Origin: Phenylobacterium sp. NIBR 498073 | GTDB lineage: Bacteria > Pseudomonadota > Alphaproteobacteria > Caulobacterales > Caulobacteraceae | DNA: 64,000 nt | NCBI RefSeq assembly: GCF_027286305.1 | Contig: NZ_CP114599.1 | Location: 2,604,001-2,668,000 of the forward strand | Reading direction: 5' to 3' | Shown here: one piece after another, positions 1 through 10,566 of the stretch | Position numbering within the stretch: position 1 is the first letter of the stretch | How the letters are laid out: the number at the start of each line of letters is the position of its first letter | Translations under genes and position numbers: made by a program | The notes under the pieces: model-generated | The model's database searches: none | The model's input: the letters and a program-made list of their open reading frames with translations, nothing else | What the model was told of the DNA's origin: nothing

Positions 1-281
1 GCGAGCATCCTGTCTTCTATCTGCATGACCGAGGCGACGTAGACGCCGCACTCTTCGCAAAGCAACGCGTCCACCAATCGCCGCCCGAACCGGTAGCGAT
101 TGAGCGATCCCGGCGCCGCCTCGATATTGAGCCGGCAGTCCGGGTCGCTGGTGGTCATGGCCCCGTGCCGCCGACAAAAGCCGCATTGGCAGGACCGCAA
201 CGGAAGCTCGCCGGCCGGCTTGCCGGTCTCAAGCTCCACCCGGATCGCGCCGCAGTGGCAATGGCCAGCGAGCGTGGTCAT
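1..281 (-). CDS. GFA/CENP-V family protein (partial, C-terminus beyond window)
   Basis: The visible 93 codons encode the N-terminal part of a glutathione-dependent formaldehyde-activating (GFA, Mss4-like) fold protein. Residues 7-12 read GHCHCGAI-type zinc ligands, followed by CQCGFCRRHGA (residues about 31-41) and CEECGVYVAS (residues about 77-86), the usual three Cys clusters of the family. The gene runs off the left edge, so its end is unknown. It starts 13 nt beyond the pdhB stop on the same strand and may be the last gene of that transcript. Family members are zinc proteins; the substrate cannot be told from sequence, and the formaldehyde name should not be taken literally. Confidence 0.85.
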   Translation of the reverse strand, partial: MTTLAGHCHCGAIRVELETGKPAGELPLRSCQCGFCRRHGAMTTSDPDCRLNIEAAPGSLNRYRFGRRLVDALLCEECGVYVASVMQIEDRML

Positions 282-294
282 GCGCGGCGGGTCA

Positions 295-1659
295 TCACTT
301 GTAGGCGACCGCCTTGGCCGCCTTCACGATGTCCTCGACCGAGGGCAGCGAGAGGGCCTCCAGATTGGCCGCATAGGGCAGCGGCACGTCCTTCTGGTGC
401 ACGCGGGCCGGCGGCGCGTCCAGGTAGTCGAAGGCGTGCTCCAGCACCCGCGCCACCACCTCGGCGCCGACGCCCATCGGGCCCCAGCCTTCTTCGGCGG
501 TGACCAGTCGGTTGGTCTTCTTCACGCTCTCGACGATGGTCTCGTGGTCCAGCGGACGCAGGGTGCGCAGGTCGATGACCTCGGCCTCGATGCCGTCGGC
601 GGCCAGCTCCTCGGCCGCCTTCAAGGCCAGGCCGACCATCCGCGAGTGGGCGGTGATGGTGACGTCCTTGCCCTCGCGGCGGACCTTGGCCTTGCCGATC
701 GGCACCACCCAGTCGACGTCCTCGGGAACGTCGAACTCCTGCCCGTACATCATCTCGTGCTCAAGGAAGACGACCGGGTTCGGGTCGCGGATCGCCGCCT
801 TCAGCAGGCCCTTGGCGTCGGCCGCGTCATAGGGGGCGACGACCTTCAGACCCGGGACCTGGGCGTACCAGGCCGAATAGTCCTGACTGTGCTGGGCGCC
901 CACGCGGGCCGCCGCGCCGTTCGGGCCGCGGAACACGACCGAGCATTTGATCTGCCCGCCGGACATGTAGAGCGTCTTGGCGGCCGAGTTGATGATGTGG
1001 TCGATCGCCTGCATGGCGAAGTTCCAGGTCATGAACTCGACGATCGGCTTCAGGCCCGCCATCGCCGCGCCGACGCCGAGGCCGGCGAACCCGTACTCGG
1101 TGATCGGGGTGTCGATGACGCGCTTGTCGCCGAACTCCTGCAGCAGGTCGCGGCTGACCTTGTAGGCGCCCTGGTACTGGGCGACTTCCTCGCCCATCAG
1201 GAAGACCTTGTCGTCCTTGCGCATCTCCTCGGCCATCGCGTCGCGCAGGGCGTCGCGGATGGTGGTCTTCACGAGCTTGGCGCCTTCGGGCAGGTCAGGA
1301 TCGCGCAGCTCGACCTTCGGAACCACGGGAGCGGTCGCAGCGCCTTCCGTCTGGGCCGCCGCGGCGACAGGCGCGGCCTTCTCCGCCTCGCCCGCGGGCG
1401 GCGGAGCGGCAGCCGGCGCGCCATCGCCCGACAGCCGGGCGATCGGGGTATTCACCTTCACGCCCTCGGAGCCTTCGGGGACCAGGATCTCCTCGACGGT
1501 CCCTTCATCGACGGCCTCGACCTCCATGGTCGCCTTGTCGGTCTCGATCTCGGCGATCACGTCGCCCGAACGAACGGCGTCGCCCTTCTTCACGTGCCAC
1601 TTGGCGAGCGTGCCCTCCTCCATGGTCGGGGAAAGCGCAGGCATAAGGACGTCGGTCAC
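295..1659 (-). CDS. pdhB: Pyruvate dehydrogenase E1 component, beta subunit, with N-terminal lipoyl domain
   Basis: 454 aa. With PdhA it forms the thiamine-diphosphate decarboxylase of the pyruvate dehydrogenase complex (pyruvate to acetyl-CoA). Residues 1-77 are a lipoyl domain with the lipoyl-lysine motif ETDKATME (K42); an Ala/Pro linker follows (about 78-125), then the E1-beta pyrimidine-binding and transketolase C-terminal domains. A lipoyl domain fused to E1-beta is typical of alphaproteobacteria and differs from the enterobacterial enzyme. The start is GTG, chosen because it overlaps the pdhA stop (GTGA) and gives the family N-terminus [15 protein letters not shown]; a longer frame upstream is only the shadow of pdhA. 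Translational coupling to pdhA is likely. Confidence 0.96.
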   Translation of the reverse strand: MTDVLMPALSPTMEEGTLAKWHVKKGDAVRSGDVIAEIETDKATMEVEAVDEGTVEEILVPEGSEGVKVNTPIARLSGDGAPAAAPPPAGEAEKAAPVAAAAQTEGAATAPVVPKVELRDPDLPEGAKLVKTTIRDALRDAMAEEMRKDDKVFLMGEEVAQYQGAYKVSRDLLQEFGDKRVIDTPITEYGFAGLGVGAAMAGLKPIVEFMTWNFAMQAIDHIINSAAKTLYMSGGQIKCSVVFRGPNGAAARVGAQHSQDYSAWYAQVPGLKVVAPYDAADAKGLLKAAIRDPNPVVFLEHEMMYGQEFDVPEDVDWVVPIGKAKVRREGKDVTITAHSRMVGLALKAAEELAADGIEAEVIDLRTLRPLDHETIVESVKKTNRLVTAEEGWGPMGVGAEVVARVLEHAFDYLDAPPARVHQKDVPLPYAANLEALSLPSVEDIVKAAKAVAYK

Positions 1660-2696
1660 TGAGCGGCCTCCAGGTAGACGTCCGTGTAGAGTTCGGAGGG
1701 TTCCGGCTCGGGCGAGGTGCGGGCGAATTCGGCGGCGTCGGCGACGATCGCCTTCACCTCCGCGTCGATGGCCTTGAGCGCCGCTTCGTCGGCCCAGCCG
1801 TTCTTTTCCAGCAATTCCTGGACGTGATCGATCGGGTCGCGGGTCTTGCGCACCTCGTCGACCTCGTCGCGGGTCCGGTACTTGGCCGGGTCGCTCATCG
1901 AGTGACCACGGTAGCGGTAGGTCTTCATCTCCAGGATGTAGGGCCCCTCGCCCGAGCGGGCGTAGTCGGCGGCCTTCTGGGCCGCGGCCTTGACCGCCAG
2001 CACGTCCATGCCGTCGACCTCTTCGCCGGGGATCCGGAACGACGAGCCGCGTTTGTAGAGATGGGTCTCGGACGAGGAGCGCTCGATCGATGTGCCCATG
2101 GCGTACTGGTTGTTCTCGATCACGTAGACGACCGGCAGGTTCCACAGCCGAGCCATGTTGAAGCTCTCGTAGACCTGCCCCTGGTTGGCCGCCCCGTCGC
2201 CGAAGTAGGTGAACGAGACCTTCTTGTTGTCGCGGTAGTGGTTGGCCAGCGCCAGCCCGGTGCCCAGCGCGACCTGCGCGCCGACGATGCCGTGGCCGCC
2301 GTAGAAGTCGGCCTCGGTCGAAAACATGTGCATCGACCCGCCCTTGCCCTTCGACGAGCCGCCGGCCCGGCCGGTCAGCTCGGCCATGACCTCGCGCGGG
2401 TCCATCCCGCAGGCGAGCATGTGGCCGTGGTCGCGGTAGCCGGTGATGACCTGGTCGCCGGGCTCCTTGATCGCCTGCACGCCGACCGCGATCGCTTCCT
2501 GGCCGATGTAGAGGTGGCAGAAGCCGCCGATCAGGCCCATGCCGTAGAGCTGGCCGGCCCGCTCCTCGAAGCGGCGGATCAGCAACATGTCGCGATAGTA
2601 CTTGAGTAGCTCGTCCTTGCTTACGACGCCTACGGCGCCGCCGTCCGAGTCATTGCTCTTTCGCTTAGCTGCGGAGCTGGTTTGCCCACGCGCCAT
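1656..2696 (-). CDS. pdhA: Pyruvate dehydrogenase E1 component, alpha subunit
   Basis: 346 aa. Binds thiamine diphosphate and carries the active site of the E1 heterotetramer with PdhB. The ThDP-binding motif is visible as GDGAANQG followed by [12 protein letters not shown], and the phosphorylation-loop-like segment [19 protein letters not shown] is present near residue 265-285. The start at MARGQTSS was preferred to an in-frame codon 14 residues upstream because a GGGAGAG ribosome binding site lies 4-8 nt before it. It is the first gene of the pdhA-pdhB pair, 76 nt after the FtsB-like gene. Confidence 0.96.
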   Translation of the reverse strand: MARGQTSSAAKRKSNDSDGGAVGVVSKDELLKYYRDMLLIRRFEERAGQLYGMGLIGGFCHLYIGQEAIAVGVQAIKEPGDQVITGYRDHGHMLACGMDPREVMAELTGRAGGSSKGKGGSMHMFSTEADFYGGHGIVGAQVALGTGLALANHYRDNKKVSFTYFGDGAANQGQVYESFNMARLWNLPVVYVIENNQYAMGTSIERSSSETHLYKRGSSFRIPGEEVDGMDVLAVKAAAQKAADYARSGEGPYILEMKTYRYRGHSMSDPAKYRTRDEVDEVRKTRDPIDHVQELLEKNGWADEAALKAIDAEVKAIVADAAEFARTSPEPEPSELYTDVYLEAAQ

Positions 2697-2772
2697 CTGT
2701 CTCTCCCGTAGGAATGATTTTGCGCGGTTAAATTCCACGCTTTCGGGTCGTTTATGAACGAACGAATCCGCC

Positions 2773-3069
2773 CTAGGGCTTCACGCGGACCACATAGTCG
2801 TTCGGATGCCCGAAACCTAGCAGGGAACGGGCACGTTCTTCCAGTAGATCGGCAGAGAGGCTTGTGTCGCGCAGCAGCTTGGCGCGGGCCTCCAGGTCCT
2901 GGCGCTGGACGCGCAGCTCGGCGAGTTCCTTGGACTTGGCGGCCAGCGCCGCGTCCCTTTGCGTGGAAGACAGAAGGCCACGCTCGCCCGTGAAGGCGTG
3001 GAACCCGAAATAGAGGATCAGGAGTACGAGCGCCGCGGTCGGCAGATATGGGCGGAAGCGCGCGAACAC
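2773..3069 (-). CDS. FtsB/DivIC-like septum formation initiator
   Basis: 98 aa. A short cytoplasmic N-terminus (about 8 residues) is followed by one membrane helix (about 9-27, TAALVLLILYFGFHAF), then a coiled coil of about 40 residues rich in A, K, E, L, R (AKSKELAELRVQRQDLEARAKLL) and a short periplasmic tail ending YVVRVKP. This is the architecture of FtsB/DivIC proteins, which join FtsL and FtsQ in the divisome. The start is GTG; an AGGAG lies rather far upstream (about 13 nt). It follows eno on the same strand, the usual eno-ftsB order of proteobacteria, and precedes pdhA. Confidence 0.85.
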   Translation of the reverse strand: MFARFRPYLPTAALVLLILYFGFHAFTGERGLLSSTQRDAALAAKSKELAELRVQRQDLEARAKLLRDTSLSADLLEERARSLLGFGHPNDYVVRVKP

Positions 3070-3140
3070 GGACGAAATCCAGGACTCCTGATCAGCGACA
3101 TCTCACGCAAACGTGCTTAATTTCCGGTTACAAACACCGG

Positions 3141-3177
3141 CTCGGCGGGCCGGATGCGAAAAATCCTGCCCGCCGAG
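3141..3177 (-). terminator. Inverted repeat after eno, possible terminator
   Basis: Nine-base arms CTCGGCGGG and CCCGCCGAG are separated by 19 nt, 13 nt downstream of the enolase stop on the minus strand. There is no clean U-run after it (GTGTTTG follows), so it may attenuate or stabilise the 3' end rather than terminate fully. Confidence 0.4.
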
Positions 3178-3189
3178 ACGTGAGCCGTC

Positions 3190-4485
<1,296 letters not shown>

Positions 4486-4598
4486 TCAGGCGGAAAGGCG
4501 CGCGTTCGTTTAGCCACCTTCGCCGCCCGGGGCAAATCGGGCCTTGGCTTGACCCGACCTGAACGCAGGCTTCTGATCGCGATCGCAAGGAGGCCCGG

Positions 4599-5462
4599 AT
4601 GCCCGCCCACGCCACGGTCTTTGTCGAAGATGGCGCGATCCGCGAGGCGCAAGACGCCGACGTGCCCGTTCCCTGGTGGAGCTTCAGCAAGACGATCATT
4701 GCTGCGACAACCCTGCGCCTGGCCGAGCTCGGCCGCCTTGATCTTGACGGGGCCGCGCCCGGCTACAGTCTGCGCCAGTTGCTGCGTCACGAGGCCGGGA
4801 TCAAGGACTACGGGCCTTTGCCCGCCTATCATGAGGCGGTCGCAAAGGGAGATCAGCCCTGGCCTGCCGCGGAGCTTCGCGCCCGCGCTGGCGCCGACAC
4901 CGCCGCCTTCCCGCCCGGTCAGGGCTGGGGCTATTCGAACATCGGCTATCTGGAAGCTCGCCAGCGGATCGAGGCCGCCCATCATGGCCATCTGTGTGAT
5001 GCTGCGCGTGAACTGGTCCTGGAGCCGCTGGGCGTCGAGGCCCGGTTGGCGGTCAGCCGCAAGGACCTGGCTGACGTCGAGATGGGCTCGGCTGCCTGCT
5101 ATCACCCCGACTGGGTCTATCATGGCCTGTTCGTAGGACCGTTAGTCGAGGCCGCGCGGCTGTTGGCGGGGCTGCTAGGACGAGCCTCGCCGCTGCAGGC
5201 GTCCAGCGTCGCCGCCATGCGCCAGAGCCACGCCCTGCCGCAGTTCGCCGGACCGGTCTGGAAGACGCCCAGCTATGGCCTGGGCCTGATGCGCTCGACA
5301 ACAGAAGGCGGCTTCCTGGCCGAGGGGCATACCGGCGGCGGTCCTGGCAGCGGGATCGCCGTCTATGGCCGGGAGGATTGGCCGGGAACGGCGGTCGCGG
5401 TGTTCGCACTGGAAGAGACCGGCGTATCAGTCGAGGCTGAGGCGGTCCGCCTGCTGACCTGA
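4599..5462 (+). CDS. Serine hydrolase of the class C beta-lactamase/penicillin-binding fold
   Basis: 287 aa. Three active-site motifs of the beta-lactamase family are visible: SxxK as SFSK (S28-K31), YSN (YSNIGY, about residues 110-115) and a C-terminal HTGGGPG in place of KTG. No signal peptide or membrane segment is apparent and the N-terminus is short, so the protein looks cytoplasmic, unlike true beta-lactamases; an esterase or peptidase role is more likely. An AAGGAGG ribosome binding site stands 5 nt before the ATG. It is a monocistronic gene between eno (divergent) and rpmF (convergent). Its substrate is unknown. Confidence 0.85.
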   Translation: MPAHATVFVEDGAIREAQDADVPVPWWSFSKTIIAATTLRLAELGRLDLDGAAPGYSLRQLLRHEAGIKDYGPLPAYHEAVAKGDQPWPAAELRARAGADTAAFPPGQGWGYSNIGYLEARQRIEAAHHGHLCDAARELVLEPLGVEARLAVSRKDLADVEMGSAACYHPDWVYHGLFVGPLVEAARLLAGLLGRASPLQASSVAAMRQSHALPQFAGPVWKTPSYGLGLMRSTTEGGFLAEGHTGGGPGSGIAVYGREDWPGTAVAVFALEETGVSVEAEAVRLLT

Positions 5463-5473
5463 GCGCAAACAAA

Positions 5474-5502
5474 ATCCCCCGCCCGGGGTCCGGACGGGGG
5501 AT
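5474..5502 (-). terminator. Rho-independent terminator of rpmF
   Basis: The arms ATCCCCCG and CGGGGGAT enclose a 13 nt loop. Read on the minus strand the hairpin is followed by TTTTGTTT, about 40 nt beyond the rpmF stop. It may also act on the convergent serine hydrolase transcript. Confidence 0.75.
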
Positions 5503-5544
5503 CTCGAAACTCTCAGCGCCGTAGCGCTGCAACACCTGAAAGGC

Positions 5545-5727
5545 TTAGTCGGCCTTCGGCGTGATGACCTGGCGGCCCTTGTACATGCCGGTCTTCAGGT
5601 CCACGTGGTGCGGACGCTTCAGTTCGCCGGTTTCCTTGTCTTCGACATAGGAGTTGGCGCCCAGCGCGTGGTGCGAGCGTCGCATGTTGCGCCGCGAGGG
5701 GGATACTTTTCGCTTCGGAACGGCCAT
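5545..5727 (-). CDS. rpmF: Ribosomal protein L32
   Basis: 60 aa, the usual length. Begins [20 protein letters not shown], characteristic of L32 of the large ribosomal subunit. It has no cysteines, so it is the zinc-free form. It is a single gene flanked by terminators on both sides (one at 5760-5781 in front, one at 5474-5502 behind), suggesting its own promoter in the short upstream region or inside the leader. Confidence 0.97.
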   Translation of the reverse strand: MAVPKRKVSPSRRNMRRSHHALGANSYVEDKETGELKRPHHVDLKTGMYKGRQVITPKAD

Positions 5728-5748
5728 CGGAAAATCTCGCAGGCGTAG

Positions 5749-5781
5749 AAAAAGGAGAAGGCGGCCGAACGGGCGGCCGCC
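5749..5781 (-). terminator. Rho-independent terminator between the YjbR gene and rpmF
   Basis: GGCGGCCG and CGGCCGCC form an 8 bp stem with a 6 nt loop (5760-5781); on the minus strand it is followed by TTCTCCTTTTTCT. It sits 40 nt after the YjbR-type gene and about 30 nt before rpmF, so it could also function as part of the rpmF leader. Confidence 0.7.
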
Positions 5782-5820
5782 GACGTGAGCGCGGGTGTAT
5801 GCCGGAAAACGTCCGCGGTT

Positions 5821-6177
5821 TCAACCGCCCTTGTGAATCCCGCGCAAAACGTTCGCCTGCAAGGCTTTAGACGCCACCTGAACCCAGGCCATGCGCATCA
5901 GCCCCGCCAAGTCGGCCTCATCGATTCGCTCGAACCACACGAAAGTCGAGCCGTTCTTGCCCCAATAACCCGCGACCGGCTCGATCACCCCTGGCCTGCC
6001 CTCGCTCAGGTTGCGCTGATCCTCCGGGTCGAGCTTGAGCATCGCCCGCGGCAGGTCCTGGTGGATCGTGCAGAAGATCTTCTTGCCTACGCGAAACGAC
6101 GGCATGCCGTGGTGATCGGCCTCATAGGCCTCGGGCTGGGCCAGCGCGATACGGCGGACGTCGTCGCGGGTGAGCAT
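5821..6177 (-). CDS. YjbR/MmcQ-fold protein
   Basis: 118 aa, typical of the YjbR (CyaY-like fold) family. The recognisable features are the N-terminal MLTRDDVRRIALAQPEAYEA, the central HHGMPSFRVGKKIFC strand pair and the late GYWGKNGSTFVWF segment with conserved aromatic residues. The family has a double-wing DNA-binding-like fold, but no reaction or target is established. It stands alone, with a terminator after it and a palindromic repeat region upstream, so context gives no further clue. Confidence 0.85.
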   Translation of the reverse strand: MLTRDDVRRIALAQPEAYEADHHGMPSFRVGKKIFCTIHQDLPRAMLKLDPEDQRNLSEGRPGVIEPVAGYWGKNGSTFVWFERIDEADLAGLMRMAWVQVASKALQANVLRGIHKGG

Positions 6178-6235
6178 GGCTAGAGCCTAACCCGGGCGAA
6201 CCGATCTGGGGAGCGTCGCCGCCCCCTGCTCCGTC

Positions 6236-6338
6236 GTCATGGCCGGGCCGCAGGTCCCGGCCATCCATACACATCGCGCTCAAGGCAAAGACGCCGACGC
6301 ATATGGATCCCCGGCACGCATGCGCGGCCGGGGAAGTC
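6236..6338. repeat. Interspersed palindromic element with two hairpins
   Basis: Two inverted repeats lie 43 nt apart: ATGGCCGGG/CCCGGCCAT (6239-6264) and TCCCCGGC/GCCGGGGA (6308-6334). The flanks CCATCCATA and ATATGGATCC are themselves partly complementary, so the whole 100 nt could fold as one cruciform. The layout matches the GC-rich intergenic repeats common in alphaproteobacterial chromosomes. It fills most of the 188 nt gap between the YjbR gene and the end of pyrG; no gene is visible there. Confidence 0.7.
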
Positions 6339-6365
6339 GAACCGGAGGACGCGGGTCTGCGCCGC

Positions 6366-8012
<1,647 letters not shown>

Positions 8013-8115
8013 TCAGATTACCTCCGATTCGCGTCGGGCGCCCTGCGGCGTTTCGCCAAACCCTGTGGATTGAGAGCAGGGTTCTGCGAGATGCGGCGCG
8101 CACAAACGCCGAACG

Positions 8116-8134
8116 AGCCGCCGAAGCGGCTTTT
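8116..8134 (+). terminator. Terminator-like hairpin on the plus strand in the secG-pyrG gap
   Basis: AGCCGC-CGAA-GCGGCT is followed on the plus strand by TTTC. The genes around it are all on the minus strand, so it is oriented against them. It could shield pyrG from antisense transcription or be a chance hairpin. Nothing else was recognised in this 155 nt gap apart from the pyrG ribosome binding site. Confidence 0.35.
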
Positions 8135-8161
8135 CAGTGGGGCTCACGATCATAACGGGGC

Positions 8162-8608
8162 TTAGGGGTTGGACGGCGCCGCAGGGGCGGTCTGCGGCGC
8201 GGCCGGAACTTGCGCGGCCGGCGCTTCGAAGGGGCTGCGGACCTGCGGGGTCGGCGCGCTCAGCGGCGCGGGCGCGTCGCTAGGCGCGCTCGGGGCCGCC
8301 GGTTGCGGGGCGGCCGGCTGGTTCAGCTGGTTCGGATCGAGGCCTTGCACCTTGATGCGATCGACGACCGACGAGGCGCCGCGCTCTTGGCCGGCCAGAA
8401 TCGTCAGCGTCAGGCTGAGCACAAAGAACACGCCGCCGAGGATCCACGTCGTGCGGGTCAGCAGGTCGCCGGCGCCGCGCGCCGTCATGAAACCGGTGTT
8501 GCCCCCGCCCATGCCCAGGGCGCCGCCTTCGGACCGTTGCAGCAGAACCACAGCGATCAGGGCGATGCAGACGATGACGTGAATGGTGAGCAGAATGCCG
8601 AGCAGCAT
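8162..8608 (-). CDS. secG: Protein translocase subunit SecG with long Ala/Pro tail
   Basis: 148 aa. Residues 1-75 carry the two membrane helices of SecG (about 2-22 and 53-72) around the conserved loop RSEGGALGMGGG-NTGFMTARG, part of the SecYEG channel in the inner membrane. The remaining 55-60 residues are a low-complexity Ala/Pro-rich tail, longer than in enterobacterial SecG (about 110 aa total) but common in alphaproteobacteria. It is divergent from the acetyltransferase gene and upstream of pyrG. Confidence 0.93.
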   Translation of the reverse strand: MLLGILLTIHVIVCIALIAVVLLQRSEGGALGMGGGNTGFMTARGAGDLLTRTTWILGGVFFVLSLTLTILAGQERGASSVVDRIKVQGLDPNQLNQPAAPQPAAPSAPSDAPAPLSAPTPQVRSPFEAPAAQVPAAPQTAPAAPSNP

Positions 8609-8718
8609 GACGTATCCAATGACTTCGGGCGGTCCCCCGCTCCGAAATGAAGCGCGCGATCTACCACCAGGCAGCGCGTAAAGCCATAGCTAGCGCGTCG
8701 CATCGCTCGGACAAGGTC

Positions 8719-9234
8719 ATGATTTTGGAAACCGAACGCCTCAGTCTGCGACCGCTGACGGCGTCCGACGCCGAGCTGCTGTTTCCGCTGCTGAGCGACC
8801 CTGAAGTGATGGCCCACTGGGACATCGCCGAGGTCGACGACCCCGACCTGGTCCGCGTCATCGTCGAAGGCCAGGTCGCCGCAGCCGACGCCGGCAAGGC
8901 CGTGCACTGGACCATCCACACCCTGGACAGCGACACGTTCCTCGGCGCCTGCGATCTCTCCGACATCGACCGCTGGCACAAGCGCGCCGAGATCGGCTTC
9001 ATGTTGGGGCGCGGGGCATGGGGCCAGGGCTATGCCCTAGAGGCCATGCGCTCGGTCGTCGGCCACGCCGCGACGATGGGCCTGCGGCGGCTCTCGGCCC
9101 GCACGCACCTGGGCAATCTGCGGTCCGACGCCCTGCTCGAGAAGCTCGGCTTCGAGGAAGAAGGCCTGTTGCGCGGCCATGTCCTGCGCGACGGCGAACA
9201 TCGCGACTGCCGCCTGTTCGGACTGTTGCTCTAG
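8719..9234 (+). CDS. GNAT-family N-acetyltransferase (RimJ/RimL type)
   Basis: 171 aa. N-terminus MILETERLSLRPLTASDAE is the standard start of RimJ-like GNAT proteins; the acetyl-CoA loop appears as GRGAWGQGYALEAMRSVVGHA, and the C-terminal part reads LGFEEEGLLRGHVLRDGEHRDC, typical of Ala/Ser N-terminal or antibiotic-type acetyltransferases. A frame 24 codons longer exists but lacks a ribosome binding site and family similarity, so the ATG at MILETER was chosen. The substrate is unknown. It lies between the divergent secG and a VOC gene. Confidence 0.85.
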   Translation: MILETERLSLRPLTASDAELLFPLLSDPEVMAHWDIAEVDDPDLVRVIVEGQVAAADAGKAVHWTIHTLDSDTFLGACDLSDIDRWHKRAEIGFMLGRGAWGQGYALEAMRSVVGHAATMGLRRLSARTHLGNLRSDALLEKLGFEEEGLLRGHVLRDGEHRDCRLFGLLL

Positions 9235-9266
9235 CAACGGCTGGCGGGCGGCCTAACTAGAACGGC

Positions 9267-9680
9267 ATGAGCCATCCGATCCAGACCGCCGGCCTCGACC
9301 ACATCGTCCTGCGCATCGTCGACAAGGAGAAGATGGTCGCCTTCTACCGCGACGTCCTCGGCTGCCCCGTGGAATGGGACCGCCCGGACCTGGGCATGAC
9401 CCACATGCGCGTCGGCGCGTCCCTGATCGACCTGGTGACCGTCGACGGCAAGCTGGGCCGTCAGGGAGGACCTGCGCCCGGCCCCGATGGGCGCAATCTC
9501 GATCATTTCGCCCTGGTGGTCCGGCCGTTCGACGAGGCCGCCATCCGCGCCCACCTGGCCGCCTACGGCGTCGAGGTCGGAGAGACCGCACCACGCTTCG
9601 GGGCCGACGGCGAAGGGCCCTCGATCTACATCAAGGACCCCGAAGGCAACACCGTCGAGCTGAAGGGCCCGCCCGACTGA
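9267..9680 (+). CDS. VOC (glyoxalase/bleomycin-resistance) superfamily protein
   Basis: 137 aa with a two-module beta-alpha-beta-beta-beta fold. First module starts GLDHIVLRIVDKEKMVAFYRD; second contains LDHFALVVRPFDEAAIRAHL and ends SIYIKDPEGNTVELKG, giving the usual metal ligands His11, His81 and the late Glu. Length fits single-domain glyoxalase I-like or fosfomycin-resistance-like proteins. It follows the acetyltransferase by 32 nt and is convergent with tpiA. The substrate is unknown. Confidence 0.85.
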   Translation: MSHPIQTAGLDHIVLRIVDKEKMVAFYRDVLGCPVEWDRPDLGMTHMRVGASLIDLVTVDGKLGRQGGPAPGPDGRNLDHFALVVRPFDEAAIRAHLAAYGVEVGETAPRFGADGEGPSIYIKDPEGNTVELKGPPD

Positions 9681-9687
9681 GCGGGTC

Positions 9688-10431
9688 TCAGATGGCGTTG
9701 ATAATGCCCAGGAAGTCCTGGGCCTTCAGCGACGCGCCGCCGACCAGCGCCCCGCCGACCTCGGCCGCTCCGAGAATCTCGGCTGCGTTCGACGGCTTCA
9801 CCGAACCGCCGTAGAGGATGGCCACGCTCTTGCCGGGCTCGCCGAACATCTCGACCAGGGTCGCGCGGATCGCGACGTGGACCTCCTCGATCTGCGGGGT
9901 GGTCGGGGTCAGGCCGGTGCCGATGGCCCAGACCGGCTCATAAGCGACGCAGAAGGCCTTGCCGGCCAGCTCGGACGGCAGCGATCCCCTCACCTGCCCG
10001 GTCACGATCTTCAGCGCGTCGCCCGCTTCGCGTTCGGCCAGGGTCTCGCCGACGCAGACGATCGGCTCCAGGCCGGCCCGCAGCGCGGCCCCCACCTTCG
10101 CGGCGACCACCTGGTCGGTCTCGCCGTAGCCGGCGCGGCGCTCGGAGTGGCCTAGGATCACCAGGGTCGCGCCCGCATCGGCCAGCATTTCGGCGGCGAC
10201 ATCGCCGGTGAAGGCGCCGGAGACTTCCGCGCGGCAGTCCTGACCGCCGACCAGCACCTTGCCGCCCTCGAGCGCCGCGGCCGCCCGGGCGACCAGCGTC
10301 GCCGGCGGACAAATCGCCACGCGGGCCTTGGCGCTCTGGATCCCCGCGGCGACCGCTTGCGCCTCCGCCAGCGACGCGGCGACCCCGTTCATCTTCCAGT
10401 TGCCGGCGATCAAAGGGGTCGGAGAAGTCAT
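9688..10431 (-). CDS. tpiA: Triosephosphate isomerase
   Basis: 247 aa. Interconverts dihydroxyacetone phosphate and glyceraldehyde 3-phosphate. N-terminus LIAGNWKMNG carries the active-site Lys; LGHSERR contains the catalytic His; VAYEPVWAIGTG contains the catalytic Glu; the phosphate loop ILYGGSVKPSNA is intact. It is divergent from the PpiD-like gene, with 135 nt between starts. Together with eno and pdhAB it is part of a scattered glycolytic set in this window. Confidence 0.98.
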   Translation of the reverse strand: MTSPTPLIAGNWKMNGVAASLAEAQAVAAGIQSAKARVAICPPATLVARAAAALEGGKVLVGGQDCRAEVSGAFTGDVAAEMLADAGATLVILGHSERRAGYGETDQVVAAKVGAALRAGLEPIVCVGETLAEREAGDALKIVTGQVRGSLPSELAGKAFCVAYEPVWAIGTGLTPTTPQIEEVHVAIRATLVEMFGEPGKSVAILYGGSVKPSNAAEILGAAEVGGALVGGASLKAQDFLGIINAI

Positions 10432-10494
10432 GTCTTGCCTCGCATTTCGTGGATCGCAGGGCCGTTAAGCTATGCGGCTTCTTCTGTCACGTGC

Positions 10495-10524
10495 TTGCGG
10501 GGGGGAAGCGGCCTCCACTATACC
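10495..10524 (+). promoter_or_regulatory. Candidate promoter of the ppiD-trpE transcription unit
   Basis: TTGCGG (10495-10500) and TATACC (10519-10524) are spaced by 18 nt, 42 nt before the ATG of the PpiD-like gene, in the gap divergent to tpiA. It is the only sigma-70-like pair seen before this unit, and because trpE overlaps the preceding gene it may also drive trpE. Confidence 0.5.
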
Positions 10525-10566
10525 CGCCGTTCCACATTCGCGCCGAAGGGGCTCCGGTAGGGTCAA

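Noticed and set aside
100..1662. 520-codon plus-strand open frame opposite pdhB
   Set aside because: It is the complement of pdhB in a high-GC gene: rich in R, G, H, V and D with no domain, and pdhB is unambiguous.
2754..2993. 79-codon plus-strand frame opposite the FtsB-like gene
   Set aside because: Antisense to a gene with clear helix and coiled coil; Arg/Pro-rich shadow.
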